From contig JBFWUW010000071.1 of NCBI GenBank assembly GCA_050247075.1, positions 1 through 33,791 on the forward strand: a DNA stretch of 33,791 bases. The letters are read 5' to 3'. The DNA comes from JBFWUW01 sp050247075 (lineage in GTDB: Bacteria; Planctomycetota; Planctomycetia; Pirellulales; JBFWUW01). The notes beneath the pieces were generated by a model. It was given only the letters and a program-made list of their open reading frames with translations. It made no database searches and had not been told where the DNA came from. How positions within the stretch are numbered: the first letter of the stretch is position 1; every line of letters starts with the position of its first letter. Below, piece by piece: positions 15,998 through 24,126 of the stretch. Position numbers and translations under genes: made by a program.

Positions 15998-18235
15998 GTG
16001 CCAGACCCTAACGATTTGCCGACGAGCAAACAGGCCAGGCCGCTCGGCGACCCTACGGCTTCGCGGTTGCCGGCCTTGGCTGGCTGGCTGATTCGTTGGC
16101 GGTTGCCCATCTTTCTTTGCGGGCTGGTGCTGACGGCGGCCGCGATCTGGCCGGCGTCGCAATTGCGGTTTGATCAGTCGATCGAGTCGCTGTATTCGCA
16201 AGACAACCCGCGTTTGCGGGACTACGCCGCCAGCAAGGAAATCTTTGGCGGCGACCAGTTTGTGGTGGTGGCCTATTCCGATGCCGAACTGTTTACCCCG
16301 GCGGGCCAACAACGTTTGTCGGAATTGGGGGGGCATCTGGAGCAGGTTCCTGGCGTTGTCCCCGGTACGGTACAAAGCCTGGCCGGTGCCTTGGCCACGG
16401 CCAATTTCCCCTTCTTGGCGGCGCGTCGTGAGCAACTGCTGGACCTGTTGCGCGGCGTGCTGCTGGGGGACGACAACCAGACGACGGCCGTACTGCTGCG
16501 GATTGCCGAGGAGCGCAACGCCCCTTGCCCGCGCGGAGAGACGATCGCCCATATCCGCCGCGTGGCCGCCGAACACCCTTTGCCATGCTATGTGGTGGGG
16601 GAGCCGGTGCAGGTGCATGATATGTTTCGCTATGCGCAGGAAGATGGCGAGCTGTTGGGGTGGACTTCATCGCTGTTGCTGGGGCTGGTGATTCTGGTGC
16701 TATTCCGTAGCGTGCGGTGGGTGCTGATTCCGCTAGCGGTGGTCTATGCCACGGTGCTGTGGACGAAGGGGCTGATCCATGCCACGAACATGCAGCTCAG
16801 CATGGTCAGTTCCATCCTGACGGCGCTGGTTACCATCATCGGCGTGGCGACGGTGGTGCATCTGGCCCTGTATTACCGCGAGCTGCGCGGCCGCTTGGAC
16901 CGCGAGGCCGCTCTGCGGCAAACCTTTACCGTGCTGGGGGGCGATCTGTTTTGGGTCTGTGCGACGACCGCCGCCGGCTTCGCGGCGCAGTTTTCCAGCC
17001 ATGTCTTTCCGGTGCGCAGCTTTGGCGTAATGATGTCGCTGGGGGCGCTGTTGGTGCTGCCGGCCTTGGCGGCGGTGGTGCCGTTTGGGGCGCTGGCCGG
17101 AAAGCGCGGCGGAGAACCGCGCCGTGCTCCGGCGGAGGGACACGTCCATGCCTCGCTGGGCCGCTTGACGGCGTGGGTCGAACATCATCCTTGGCGGCTG
17201 GGGATTGTCTGTTTGATTTTTACGCTGTTGGGGCTGGCCGGACTGTCGCGGCTGCGCGTGGAGACCGACTTCAGCAAGAACTTTCGGGCCAATAGCCCCA
17301 TCGTGCAATCGCTGCAATTTGTAGAGACCCGGCTGGGCGGGGCGGGCGTGTGGGAGGTGAACTTTCCCGCCCCGCGCGAGCTGACGCCGGAGTATCTGGA
17401 GCAGGTCCGCCGGTTAGCCGCCGAACTGCGCCGGTTGCAGGGGCAAAACCCGTCGTTGACCAAGGTTGTGGCGGTCAGCGATGGAGTCGATCTCATTCCG
17501 CAAGTCCCCTTTTTATCCGCCGATTTGATCGGCCAGTTGCGGGTGTTGAAAGCCTTTCAGCCGCAGTTTCTGCCGGGGCTATACAACCCCCAACGGCAAC
17601 ATATGCGGATACTGCTGCGTGCCCGCGAGCAGCAGACTTCGGAGGAACGCCTGCGTCTGATCGGCCAGGTCGAACAGACCGCGCGGCGGCATTTTCCCCA
17701 AGCCCAAGCCACCGGGCTGTTCGTGCTGTTGACGTTTTTGATTGACAGCCTGCTGGCCGATCAATGGATCAACTTTGCCCTGGGCGTTGCTGGCGTGGTG
17801 GGAATGATGACGTTGGCCTACCGCAGCCCGCGGATTGGACTCATTGCGCTGGCCCCTAACTTGCTGCCGATCGTACTGGTGGTGGGGGCGATGGGTTGGA
17901 TTGGCCTGCCGATTAACATTGCCACCGCCATGATCTCCACCGTCACGATGGGGCTGACGGTGGATGCCAGCATTTTCTACCTGTCCGCCTTCTTGCGGGC
18001 ACGCCGTGCCGGGCTGGGTTTTTATGAGGCCTTACACGAAACGCAGCAGGAAGTTGGCCGGGCGCTGGTCTATTCCAACCTGGCGCTGATCCTGGGTTTC
18101 TTGGTGCTTTGCCTGTCACACTTTATTCCACTGGTCTACTTCGGCGTTCTGGTCAGCGTGGCCATTCTGGGCGGCCTGGCCGGCAACCTGGTGCTGCTGC
18201 CGCTACTGCTGCGGCTGACCGAACGTGGGAAGTAG
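15998..18235 (+). CDS. RND/MMPL-family membrane exporter
   Basis: About 745 residues, with the standard two-half RND topology: a first membrane helix (about 28-50), a large extracytoplasmic loop, five helices (about 226-365) ending before a charged linker, a seventh helix (about 395-418), a second loop, and five final helices. Segments such as STVTMGLTVDASIFYLSAFLRA near the C-terminus correspond to the region where MMPL/HpnN-like proteins carry the proton-relay aspartate. MMPL relatives move lipids or hydrophobic compounds across the inner membrane; the cargo here is unknown. The GTG at 15998 is the longest start and lacks an obvious ribosome binding site, so a slightly later start is possible. 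Confidence 0.85.
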   Translation: MPDPNDLPTSKQARPLGDPTASRLPALAGWLIRWRLPIFLCGLVLTAAAIWPASQLRFDQSIESLYSQDNPRLRDYAASKEIFGGDQFVVVAYSDAELFTPAGQQRLSELGGHLEQVPGVVPGTVQSLAGALATANFPFLAARREQLLDLLRGVLLGDDNQTTAVLLRIAEERNAPCPRGETIAHIRRVAAEHPLPCYVVGEPVQVHDMFRYAQEDGELLGWTSSLLLGLVILVLFRSVRWVLIPLAVVYATVLWTKGLIHATNMQLSMVSSILTALVTIIGVATVVHLALYYRELRGRLDREAALRQTFTVLGGDLFWVCATTAAGFAAQFSSHVFPVRSFGVMMSLGALLVLPALAAVVPFGALAGKRGGEPRRAPAEGHVHASLGRLTAWVEHHPWRLGIVCLIFTLLGLAGLSRLRVETDFSKNFRANSPIVQSLQFVETRLGGAGVWEVNFPAPRELTPEYLEQVRRLAAELRRLQGQNPSLTKVVAVSDGVDLIPQVPFLSADLIGQLRVLKAFQPQFLPGLYNPQRQHMRILLRAREQQTSEERLRLIGQVEQTARRHFPQAQATGLFVLLTFLIDSLLADQWINFALGVAGVVGMMTLAYRSPRIGLIALAPNLLPIVLVVGAMGWIGLPINIATAMISTVTMGLTVDASIFYLSAFLRARRAGLGFYEALHETQQEVGRALVYSNLALILGFLVLCLSHFIPLVYFGVLVSVAILGGLAGNLVLLPLLLRLTERGK

Positions 18236-18253
18236 CCGCATGGAAAGCGCGAC

Positions 18254-18312
18254 CCGTAGCGTGGGCTTTAGCCCACGTCAGGACCATTCGTGGGCTAAAG
18301 CCCACGCTACGG
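18254..18312. repeat. Repeat family B, inverted pair
   Basis: Two copies of the GTAGCGTGGGCTTTAGCCCACG unit face each other with about ten bases between them. They lie between the convergent exporter and hldE genes. They are followed by a short run of CACTCGACACTCC-like sequence (about 18318-18350) with a similar composition to 33500-33660. Confidence 0.85.
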
Positions 18313-18352
18313 TCTTCATTCGACACTCGGCATTCCACACTCGACACTCCTT

Positions 18353-19828
18353 CTATGCCACGCTCTTCAGAATCTTCGTCGTCGAGACCCCTTCCACCAT
18401 GCTGGTTAAGTAGAGCTCGCCGCCGTAGCTCTCCACGAAGGTCTTCCCCGGAATGTCGTGCGGGTTGTGGCGGTAGTCGCCCCCTTTGACCAGCACATCG
18501 GGCCGGATTTTTTCGATGGCGGCGATGGGGGTCGGATCGTCGAAGATCAGCACATGGTCGACGCAGGCCAGCGCGGCCAGCAGGGCCGCCCGGTCAACTT
18601 CGGTAATCACGGGGCGCGAAGGGCCTTTCAGCCGCCGCACGCCGGCATCGCTGTTGACCCCCACGATGAGTACGTCGCCGCGGCTGGCGGCCTCGGCCAG
18701 GTAGGTCACATGGCCCACATGCAGCAAATCGAAACAGCCGTTGGTGAAGACGATCCGCCGGCCGGCCTGGCGCGCGGCGTCAACCAGCGGCGTCAGTTCG
18801 TCCAACGACACGATTTTGGAACCGCCAGCCCGCGACTCGCGCAGCAGGTCGGCGCGGATTTCCTCACGCGACACGCGAGCCACGCCGACTTTTTCAACCT
18901 CCAGCCCGCCAGCCACGTTGGCCAGGCGGCAAGCGTCGGTCAGCGAAGTGCCGCTGGCCAGACAAAGGCCAATCATCGACAGCACCATGTCGCCCGCCCC
19001 GGTAATGTCGTACACGGCACGGGGGCGCGTCGGCAGATGTTCCGTGCGGCCGTCGCGCCAAGCCAGCGCCATGCCGTCACTATCAAGCGTGATGATCGCC
19101 GCGTCCAGCGACAGTTTTTGGCAAAGGCGCCCGGCGGCGGCAAAACCGTCTTGCGGCGTGCGGACACTGATGCCGGTAGCGGCTTCGGCCTCGGCCCGGT
19201 TGGGGGTCATGGTGGTCGCGCCGGCGTAGCGGGCGTAATCGGCCCCGCGCACCGGATCGACCAGTACCGGTATTCCCAAAGCCCGCGCGGCACCAATTAG
19301 CAAACGCAGCAAGCCCGGCGTGCAGACCCCTTTGTCGTAGTCCGAAACCAACACGCCTTGGCAGTCGGGCAGCAGTTCAAAAATCTTCTGGGCAAGCTGT
19401 TGTTCCAGCTCTGGCGAGAGCGCATCGCGAACCTCGCTATCGACGCGCAAGATTTGGTGCGGGTGCCGGTTGGCCGCTCGGCCGATGAAGCGTTCCTTGA
19501 CGGTGGTGGGCCGCGCTGGATCGGCCAGCAGGCCCGACACATCGACCCCCGCCTCCGTCAGCATCGCTCGAACTTCGCGGCCGTCGGCATCGTCCCCCAC
19601 CACGCCGCACAACACGGCCTCGGCCTCTAACCCGCGAAGCATGTTGGCCACGTTGGCCGCTCCCCCCAGCCGGGCCTCGCGGCGGTCCGCCCGCAATAAG
19701 ATCACGGGGGCTTCCTGGCTGACACGTTCGGCGTTGCCAAAGGTGTAGCGGTCGAGAATTAAATCGCCCAGGATCAACAACCGGGGCCGGTCGAGGCGGG
19801 CAAGCGTGGGCAACAAATCGTGGCTCAT
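18353..19828 (-). CDS. hldE: Bifunctional heptose kinase / ADP-heptose synthase HldE
   Basis: A 491-residue fusion acting in ADP-heptose synthesis for the lipopolysaccharide core. The N-terminal PfkB kinase domain (about 11-320) has LGGAANVANML (54-64) and the catalytic DITGAGD (274-280) and would phosphorylate heptose-7-phosphate. The C-terminal nucleotidyltransferase domain (about 355-490) has GCFDLLHVGH (364-373) and the closing VEGVSTTKIL. Its size matches the family. The ATG at 19828 starts MSHDLLPTLARLD; a TTG at 19864 is in frame but would add an atypical tail. ADP-heptose capacity is consistent with an LPS-bearing outer membrane. Confidence 0.95.
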   Translation of the reverse strand: MSHDLLPTLARLDRPRLLILGDLILDRYTFGNAERVSQEAPVILLRADRREARLGGAANVANMLRGLEAEAVLCGVVGDDADGREVRAMLTEAGVDVSGLLADPARPTTVKERFIGRAANRHPHQILRVDSEVRDALSPELEQQLAQKIFELLPDCQGVLVSDYDKGVCTPGLLRLLIGAARALGIPVLVDPVRGADYARYAGATTMTPNRAEAEAATGISVRTPQDGFAAAGRLCQKLSLDAAIITLDSDGMALAWRDGRTEHLPTRPRAVYDITGAGDMVLSMIGLCLASGTSLTDACRLANVAGGLEVEKVGVARVSREEIRADLLRESRAGGSKIVSLDELTPLVDAARQAGRRIVFTNGCFDLLHVGHVTYLAEAASRGDVLIVGVNSDAGVRRLKGPSRPVITEVDRAALLAALACVDHVLIFDDPTPIAAIEKIRPDVLVKGGDYRHNPHDIPGKTFVESYGGELYLTSMVEGVSTTKILKSVA

Positions 19829-20080
19829 GGCGAAGTCATCCGTGACGGCGCGCGGGTACGGCAAGCAGCGGTTGGGCTAGTGTATCTCAAGGCGGTATAT
19901 CGACCTATGCCGGAGTGATGGAACGGGTGTGGGGATGAGGAAAAGGTGGCCTGGTCCGCTAGCACCGCTAGTGCCGGGCGCCGGAGCACGGTGCATGGGG
20001 GCGTTTCTTGCGCATCGCCGGACTGCTCTTGGCTCGAATCCCCCGCCAGCTTAGGCTTCCGCCTCCTCCGCGAAAAAACC

Positions 20081-20127
20081 GCTCCCCTCTCCCTTTTGAG
20101 GAAGAGGGGCCGGGGGTGAGGGGGAGC
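20081..20127. repeat. Repeat family C copy
   Basis: Bounded by GCTCCCC and GGGGAGC, with an inner CCCTCTCCC...GAGGGGCCGGGGGTGAGG core like those at 33256-33300 and 33561-33604. Confidence 0.75.
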
Positions 20128-20205
20128 CGAGAACTATCAGCTTCGATCTTTGCTTTCGGTTGGGTGGGACAAGCGGCGATGGACGGCCCAGTCAGGCACG
20201 GTTTA

Positions 20206-20249
20206 TCCGCGATGTCCCAGCATTGGCATGCATGGTGGGACATCGCGGA
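20206..20249. repeat. Perfect 14-bp inverted repeat
   Basis: TCCGCGATGTCCCA (20206-20219) and TGGGACATCGCGGA (20236-20249) pair perfectly over a 16-base loop; GGCCC at 20185 and GGGCC at 20251 may extend the pairing. It lies about 60 bases downstream of the minus-strand promoter boxes. Confidence 0.85.
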
Positions 20250-20307
20250 CGGGCCGAAAATACATAGACACCACATGGCCGCTTGCCCTACCCTACGAAA
20301 CTACACC

Positions 20308-20337
20308 TGAACAATAGTATATTAAGCACAATATAAT
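20308..20337 (+). promoter_or_regulatory. Possible promoter for the FAD oxidoreductase
   Basis: A perfect TATAAT at 20332-20337 with TGAACA, a partial -35 match, 18 bases upstream. It lies about 80 bases before the oxidoreductase ATG and overlaps the minus-strand promoter. Confidence 0.35.
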
Positions 20338-20342
20338 GTCAA
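20314..20342 (-). promoter_or_regulatory. Sigma70-like promoter on the minus strand
   Basis: On the minus strand: a perfect TTGACA (20342-20337), 17 bases, then TACTAT (20319-20314). It points towards the inverted repeat and hldE, about 490 bases away. Confidence 0.5.
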
Positions 20343-20418
20343 TCGTTTTTAATTATATTTTTAGACAATCAGCGGCGCCCCGAATCCTCCCAGCTCACTT
20401 CTCCTCCATCAAACTCGC

Positions 20419-21684
20419 ATGACGCCTCCTCCGCACGCCACGCTCGATACCGACGTTGCCATCTTCGGCGGCGGCTGCGCGGGTCTGTGGCTGCTGGATG
20501 AACTGCGGCGGCGCGGTATGCGCGCGGTGCTGCTGGAATCGGGCGAACTGGGTTCCGGCCAGACGGTTGCCGCGCAAGGCATTCTGCACGGAGGGCTGAA
20601 ATATCAACTGCAAGGCATGGCCACAGCCGCCGCCCGAAAGGTGAGCGATATGCCAGCCGTGTGGCGGGCGTGTCTGGCCGGGCTTGCCGAACCCGACCTG
20701 TCGCGAGTGACGCTGCGCGATCGTGCCTGCTGCCTGTGGCGCACCGATTCCTTGCGTTCACGGGCCGGCATGTTCGGCGCGCATTTGGGCCTAAAAGTCA
20801 AGCCGCGGCTGCTGGCCGACGATGAGCGGCCCCTTCCGTTGGCCCAGGCACCCGGCCGGGTCTATCGGCTCGACGAACAAGTCATCGACACCGCCAGCCT
20901 GGTACGCGTGCTGGCTGGGCGCAATGCCGGGCGAATTCTTAAGATCGACGCCAGCGGGGTGCAATTTCAATTTCAATACGAGGGCCGCGTGGCCGCCGTG
21001 CGGCTGCAATGCCCGGAATCGTTCCGGACCTTAACGCTGACGGCATCGCGGGTGGTGTTCACGGCGGGTGCCGGCAATGGACCGTTACGCGGCCTGGCTG
21101 GCCTGCCCGATAGCCGCATGCAGCTTCGTCCGCTGCACATGGCCGTGGTCCGCGGCGAGTTGCCGTGGTTGAACGGGCATTGCGTCGATGGGGCCAAGAC
21201 CCGCGTCACGATTACGTCCGACCGCGATCCATCGGGCCAGGTCGCTTGGCAATTGGGGGGGCAATTGGCCGAGGAGGGCGTGCCGTTGTCAGCGGAGGAA
21301 CTCATCGCCCGCGGCCAGCGTGAACTGGCGGCGGTGCTGCCCGGCTGGCAACTGGGTGATTGCGAATGGTCCACATATCGCGTCGACCGGGCGGAAGGCC
21401 GCACGGCTGGCGGCACGCGGCCCGACGACGTGCAACTACTGGCGGAAGGCAACATTATTACGGCCTGGCCGACCAAGCTGGTGCTGGCCCCGCGTCTGGC
21501 GGAACGCGTGCTGGATCTGATTCCGCCGTTGCCTACGGCATTAAAAAACGATCATGGGGCCGATGGCTTCCGTGATGAACTTGCCGCGTGCGGCTGGCCC
21601 GCGCCGGCTTTTGCTTTACCCCCTTGGTATCGGACGGCCACATGGCACCGCCAAACCAGCCCGATATGGCGCAAAACCGCTTAG
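20419..21684 (+). CDS. FAD-dependent oxidoreductase (DAO fold)
   Basis: A 421-residue flavoprotein. The N-terminus has the dinucleotide-binding fold VAIFGGGCAGLWLLDELRR (GGGCAG at 17-22), ending in an acidic residue after VLLE (40) that binds the ribose. The segment SGQTVAAQGILHGGLKY (46-62) resembles the HGG motif of the glycerol-3-phosphate dehydrogenase / D-amino-acid oxidase group. Its substrate is unknown. No signal peptide is present. The ATG at 20419 fits the nucleotide fold, and the gene's end overlaps the next gene by about 43 bases, suggesting linked expression with the aldo/keto reductase. Confidence 0.84.
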   Translation: MTPPPHATLDTDVAIFGGGCAGLWLLDELRRRGMRAVLLESGELGSGQTVAAQGILHGGLKYQLQGMATAAARKVSDMPAVWRACLAGLAEPDLSRVTLRDRACCLWRTDSLRSRAGMFGAHLGLKVKPRLLADDERPLPLAQAPGRVYRLDEQVIDTASLVRVLAGRNAGRILKIDASGVQFQFQYEGRVAAVRLQCPESFRTLTLTASRVVFTAGAGNGPLRGLAGLPDSRMQLRPLHMAVVRGELPWLNGHCVDGAKTRVTITSDRDPSGQVAWQLGGQLAEEGVPLSAEELIARGQRELAAVLPGWQLGDCEWSTYRVDRAEGRTAGGTRPDDVQLLAEGNIITAWPTKLVLAPRLAERVLDLIPPLPTALKNDHGADGFRDELAACGWPAPAFALPPWYRTATWHRQTSPIWRKTA

Positions 21685-22439
21685 GCCGCGGCGGGCCGGT
21701 GATTGGCCCGCTGGGATTTGGCGCGTTTAAGATCGGCCGCAACCAGCAGACCAAGTATGGCCGGCCTTACGACCTGCCGGACGAGGCCGCCTCGGCCCGT
21801 TTGTTGAACGATGTCCTCGATTTGGGCATCGACTATATCGACACGGCACCGGCCTACGGCTTGAGCGAGGAGCGAATTGGCCGGGCCATCGCCCACCGCC
21901 GGAACGAATTCGCCTTGTCCACGAAGGTCGGAGAGGTTTTTGAGAACGGCCAATCCCGGTTTGATTTTTCCCACGAGGCAGTCGAAGCCAGCCTGCGGCG
22001 GAGCCTGACCCTGTTGACCTGTGATTGCCTGGATATGGTTTTCATCCATTCCAACGGCAATGACCTGGCGATTATGGGGCAAACCGACATCGTGGCGACG
22101 TTGACGCGGTTCAAGCGGCAGGGAGTGGCACGTGGGATCGGCCTATCCGCCAAAACCGTATTGGGCGCTTCCGCCGCGCTGAAATGGGCCGATGCCATCA
22201 TGGTGGAACTGCACACCCGCGACCGATCGTTTGAGCCAGTGATTGCGGAAGCGGCCGCGGCGGGCGTATCGGTGATTGTCAAGAAGGCCCTATCGTCGGG
22301 GACGTTGCCAGCGGATGAGTCGTTGCGGTTCGTGCTGGGCCATGCCGGAGTGGCTTCGGCAGTGGTCGGCTCACTGAACCTCGATCACCTTCGCGACAAT
22401 TTGGCGACCTGTGTCGCTTGTCGCTCCAGAGCAACATAA
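21642..22439 (+). CDS. Aldo/keto reductase
   Basis: A 265-residue NAD(P)H-dependent carbonyl reductase with a TIM-barrel fold. The catalytic tetrad is complete: D68 and Y72 in YIDTAPAYG, K95 in LSTKVGE, and H136 in VFIHSNG. The segment GLSAKTVLGASAALKWADAIMVE and the C-terminal VGSLNLDHLRDNLA are typical of the barrel and cofactor region. It is slightly shorter than typical members (280-330). Start choice: the ATG at 21642 overlaps the upstream gene by 43 bases; ATG at 21666 (19-base overlap) and GTG at 21588 are also in frame. The overlap with the flavoprotein gene suggests a shared pathway. Confidence 0.87.
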   Translation: MAPPNQPDMAQNRLGRGGPVIGPLGFGAFKIGRNQQTKYGRPYDLPDEAASARLLNDVLDLGIDYIDTAPAYGLSEERIGRAIAHRRNEFALSTKVGEVFENGQSRFDFSHEAVEASLRRSLTLLTCDCLDMVFIHSNGNDLAIMGQTDIVATLTRFKRQGVARGIGLSAKTVLGASAALKWADAIMVELHTRDRSFEPVIAEAAAAGVSVIVKKALSSGTLPADESLRFVLGHAGVASAVVGSLNLDHLRDNLATCVACRSRAT

Positions 22440-22452
22440 ACCTCATCTTGGT

Positions 22453-23376
22453 TTACACATCGCAGACTTGGGCCGCGTGGCGCAGGGCGGCGATGGGGTC
22501 GTCCCAGGTCGGAATGAATTCCTGGGTTACAAAGCCGGTGTAGCCGGTCTCCAGAATGGCTTTCATCACGGCGGGGTAGTTGATCTCTTGCGTGTCGTCC
22601 AATTCGCCGCGGCCTGGGTTGCCAGCCGTATGGTAGTGGGCAATGCGGTCCTTGTACTGCCGAATGCGGCGGATGACATCGCCGTTCATAATCGCCACAT
22701 GGTAGATATCGAACAGCAGCTTGAAATTGTCCGAGCCGACACGATCGACCAGTTCCACGCAATAATCGACATCGTCGCCAAAGTAGCCGGGATGCCCCTT
22801 CATGGGGTGCGTGTCGTCGCGAGTGTTAAGATGCTCCAGGCAGAGCGTCACACCCCGCTTTTCCGCTAGCGGCAAGACTTGCTTCCAGGCCGAAATGCAA
22901 TCGTCGGCGGCCCGGTCGCGGTCCATGCCTTCAAACTTCATGCCGGTAAACGTAATGACCTTGGTCGATTTGACGGAGGCGGCCAGCTCGATGGCCTCGG
23001 TCAGTTTCTCGATGGTTTCATCGCGAAAGGCCGGGTTGCACGGCCCGTTGGCGAAACCGTGGCTGCTGACCAGCGAAATCTCCAGCCCCAGGTCGCGGGC
23101 GGCTTCGTAAGACTCGCGGGGAATCCCCTCAATGGCGACCAGTCCGATCTTCCGCGCCTGCTCGGCCAGTTTCTCGGCCGGCATGGGATTGAAGCACCAG
23201 CCCATCACCGACTGGCGAATGCGGCCGTGGCGGATCCTGAACGCGGAATCGGCCTGATCGCGAGGCAATTGCGCCCAAGCCGGCGCAGCCGTCGATAACG
23301 CGGCGGCCCCGGCTAACCCCTGCAACATGCGGCGACGAGTGGGATCGACAGCGGGCTTGACTGGCTGGTCGGACAT
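22453..23376 (-). CDS. Tat-exported hydroxypyruvate-isomerase-like TIM-barrel protein
   Basis: A 307-residue protein starting with a twin-arginine signal (TRRRMLQGLAGAAALS, then APAWA at 31-35), so it is probably folded before export. The remainder is a xylose-isomerase-like TIM barrel of the hydroxypyruvate isomerase group: candidate metal ligands lie in LCLEHLN (Glu), LLFDIYH (Asp), AHYHTAG (His) and VTQEF (Glu). Planctomycetes carry many such exported sugar-isomerase/epimerase-like proteins; the substrate cannot be assigned. It converges on the aldo/keto reductase gene with a 13-base gap. Confidence 0.86.
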   Translation of the reverse strand: MSDQPVKPAVDPTRRRMLQGLAGAAALSTAAPAWAQLPRDQADSAFRIRHGRIRQSVMGWCFNPMPAEKLAEQARKIGLVAIEGIPRESYEAARDLGLEISLVSSHGFANGPCNPAFRDETIEKLTEAIELAASVKSTKVITFTGMKFEGMDRDRAADDCISAWKQVLPLAEKRGVTLCLEHLNTRDDTHPMKGHPGYFGDDVDYCVELVDRVGSDNFKLLFDIYHVAIMNGDVIRRIRQYKDRIAHYHTAGNPGRGELDDTQEINYPAVMKAILETGYTGFVTQEFIPTWDDPIAALRHAAQVCDV

Positions 23377-23595
23377 GGAGGGTGTCTCTTGTTAGAAGAA
23401 CGTCTTGATCGAACCGCGGGACTCGTGGGCGAGGTTGGCGAATGAAATCCTCGGTGTAAACCGTGCTTCGCTGACCCATTCTGGAGCGTCTACAGCGCGG
23501 AGTCAAATAAAACCGGCACTATCGCGCCCCGTGCAATCGCCGTAGAATTGCGGTTACGATGGCGTTTCGGCCAGAACTATCCAGGGAGCGAGTGC

Positions 23596-24126
23596 GTGAA
23601 TGTCTTGCTGACCGAGGCTGACTTGCGGCGCGGTGTCGAACGTCTGGCGAGCGAAGTGAAAGCCTTCTACGGCGATGCTCCGTTAACCATCATCGGCGTA
23701 CTGACCGGCAGCCTGGTGCTGGTGGCCGATCTCATTCGCCTGCTCGATCTGCCGCTCCGAATTGGCTTTGTGCAGGCCCGCAGCTACCGCGGCGCGACGA
23801 CGGTGGCGGGCACGCTGGCTATCCGTGGCGAAATGCTGCCGGAAATGCGCGGCCAGCATGTGCTGCTGGTGGACGACATCTTTGACACCGGCCGCACATT
23901 GCAAGAGTTGCTGGTCCACCTGGCACCGCTGCAACCGGCCACGGTGCGTTCGGCCGTCTTGCTGCGCAAACAGGGGCGGCAAGAGGTGGACTTCGTGCCC
24001 GACCATGTGGTGTTTGAGATTCCTGATAAGTTTGTCGTGGGTTACGGTTTAGACTACGACGATCTCTATCGCCAGTTGCCTTACGTGGCCACGCTGGACG
24101 AGCCCGCCCAGGAAACCGTGCCGTGA
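23596..24126 (+). CDS. hpt: Hypoxanthine phosphoribosyltransferase
   Basis: A 176-residue purine-salvage enzyme that joins hypoxanthine or guanine to PRPP. Family landmarks: GVLTGSL (34-40, the pyrophosphate loop), RSYRG (63-67) and the PRPP-binding LLVDDIFDTGRT (90-101), followed by VDFVPDHVVFEIPDKFVVGYGLDYDDLYRQLP-type C-terminal sequence around the purine site. The GTG at 23596 has AGGGAG upstream and gives the usual length; the longer frame from 23548 adds an atypical basic stretch. Its stop overlaps the start of the glycosyltransferase gene by three bases. Confidence 0.94.
   Translation: MNVLLTEADLRRGVERLASEVKAFYGDAPLTIIGVLTGSLVLVADLIRLLDLPLRIGFVQARSYRGATTVAGTLAIRGEMLPEMRGQHVLLVDDIFDTGRTLQELLVHLAPLQPATVRSAVLLRKQGRQEVDFVPDHVVFEIPDKFVVGYGLDYDDLYRQLPYVATLDEPAQETVP

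Larger units (their letters stand above)
19829..20418. other. Intergenic region with repeats and an AT-rich island
   Basis: These 590 bases between the divergent hldE and oxidoreductase genes hold a family C repeat (20081-20127), a long inverted repeat (20206-20249), and an AT-rich island (about 20306-20370) with promoter-like boxes on both strands. No gene is convincing. Confidence 0.6.
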
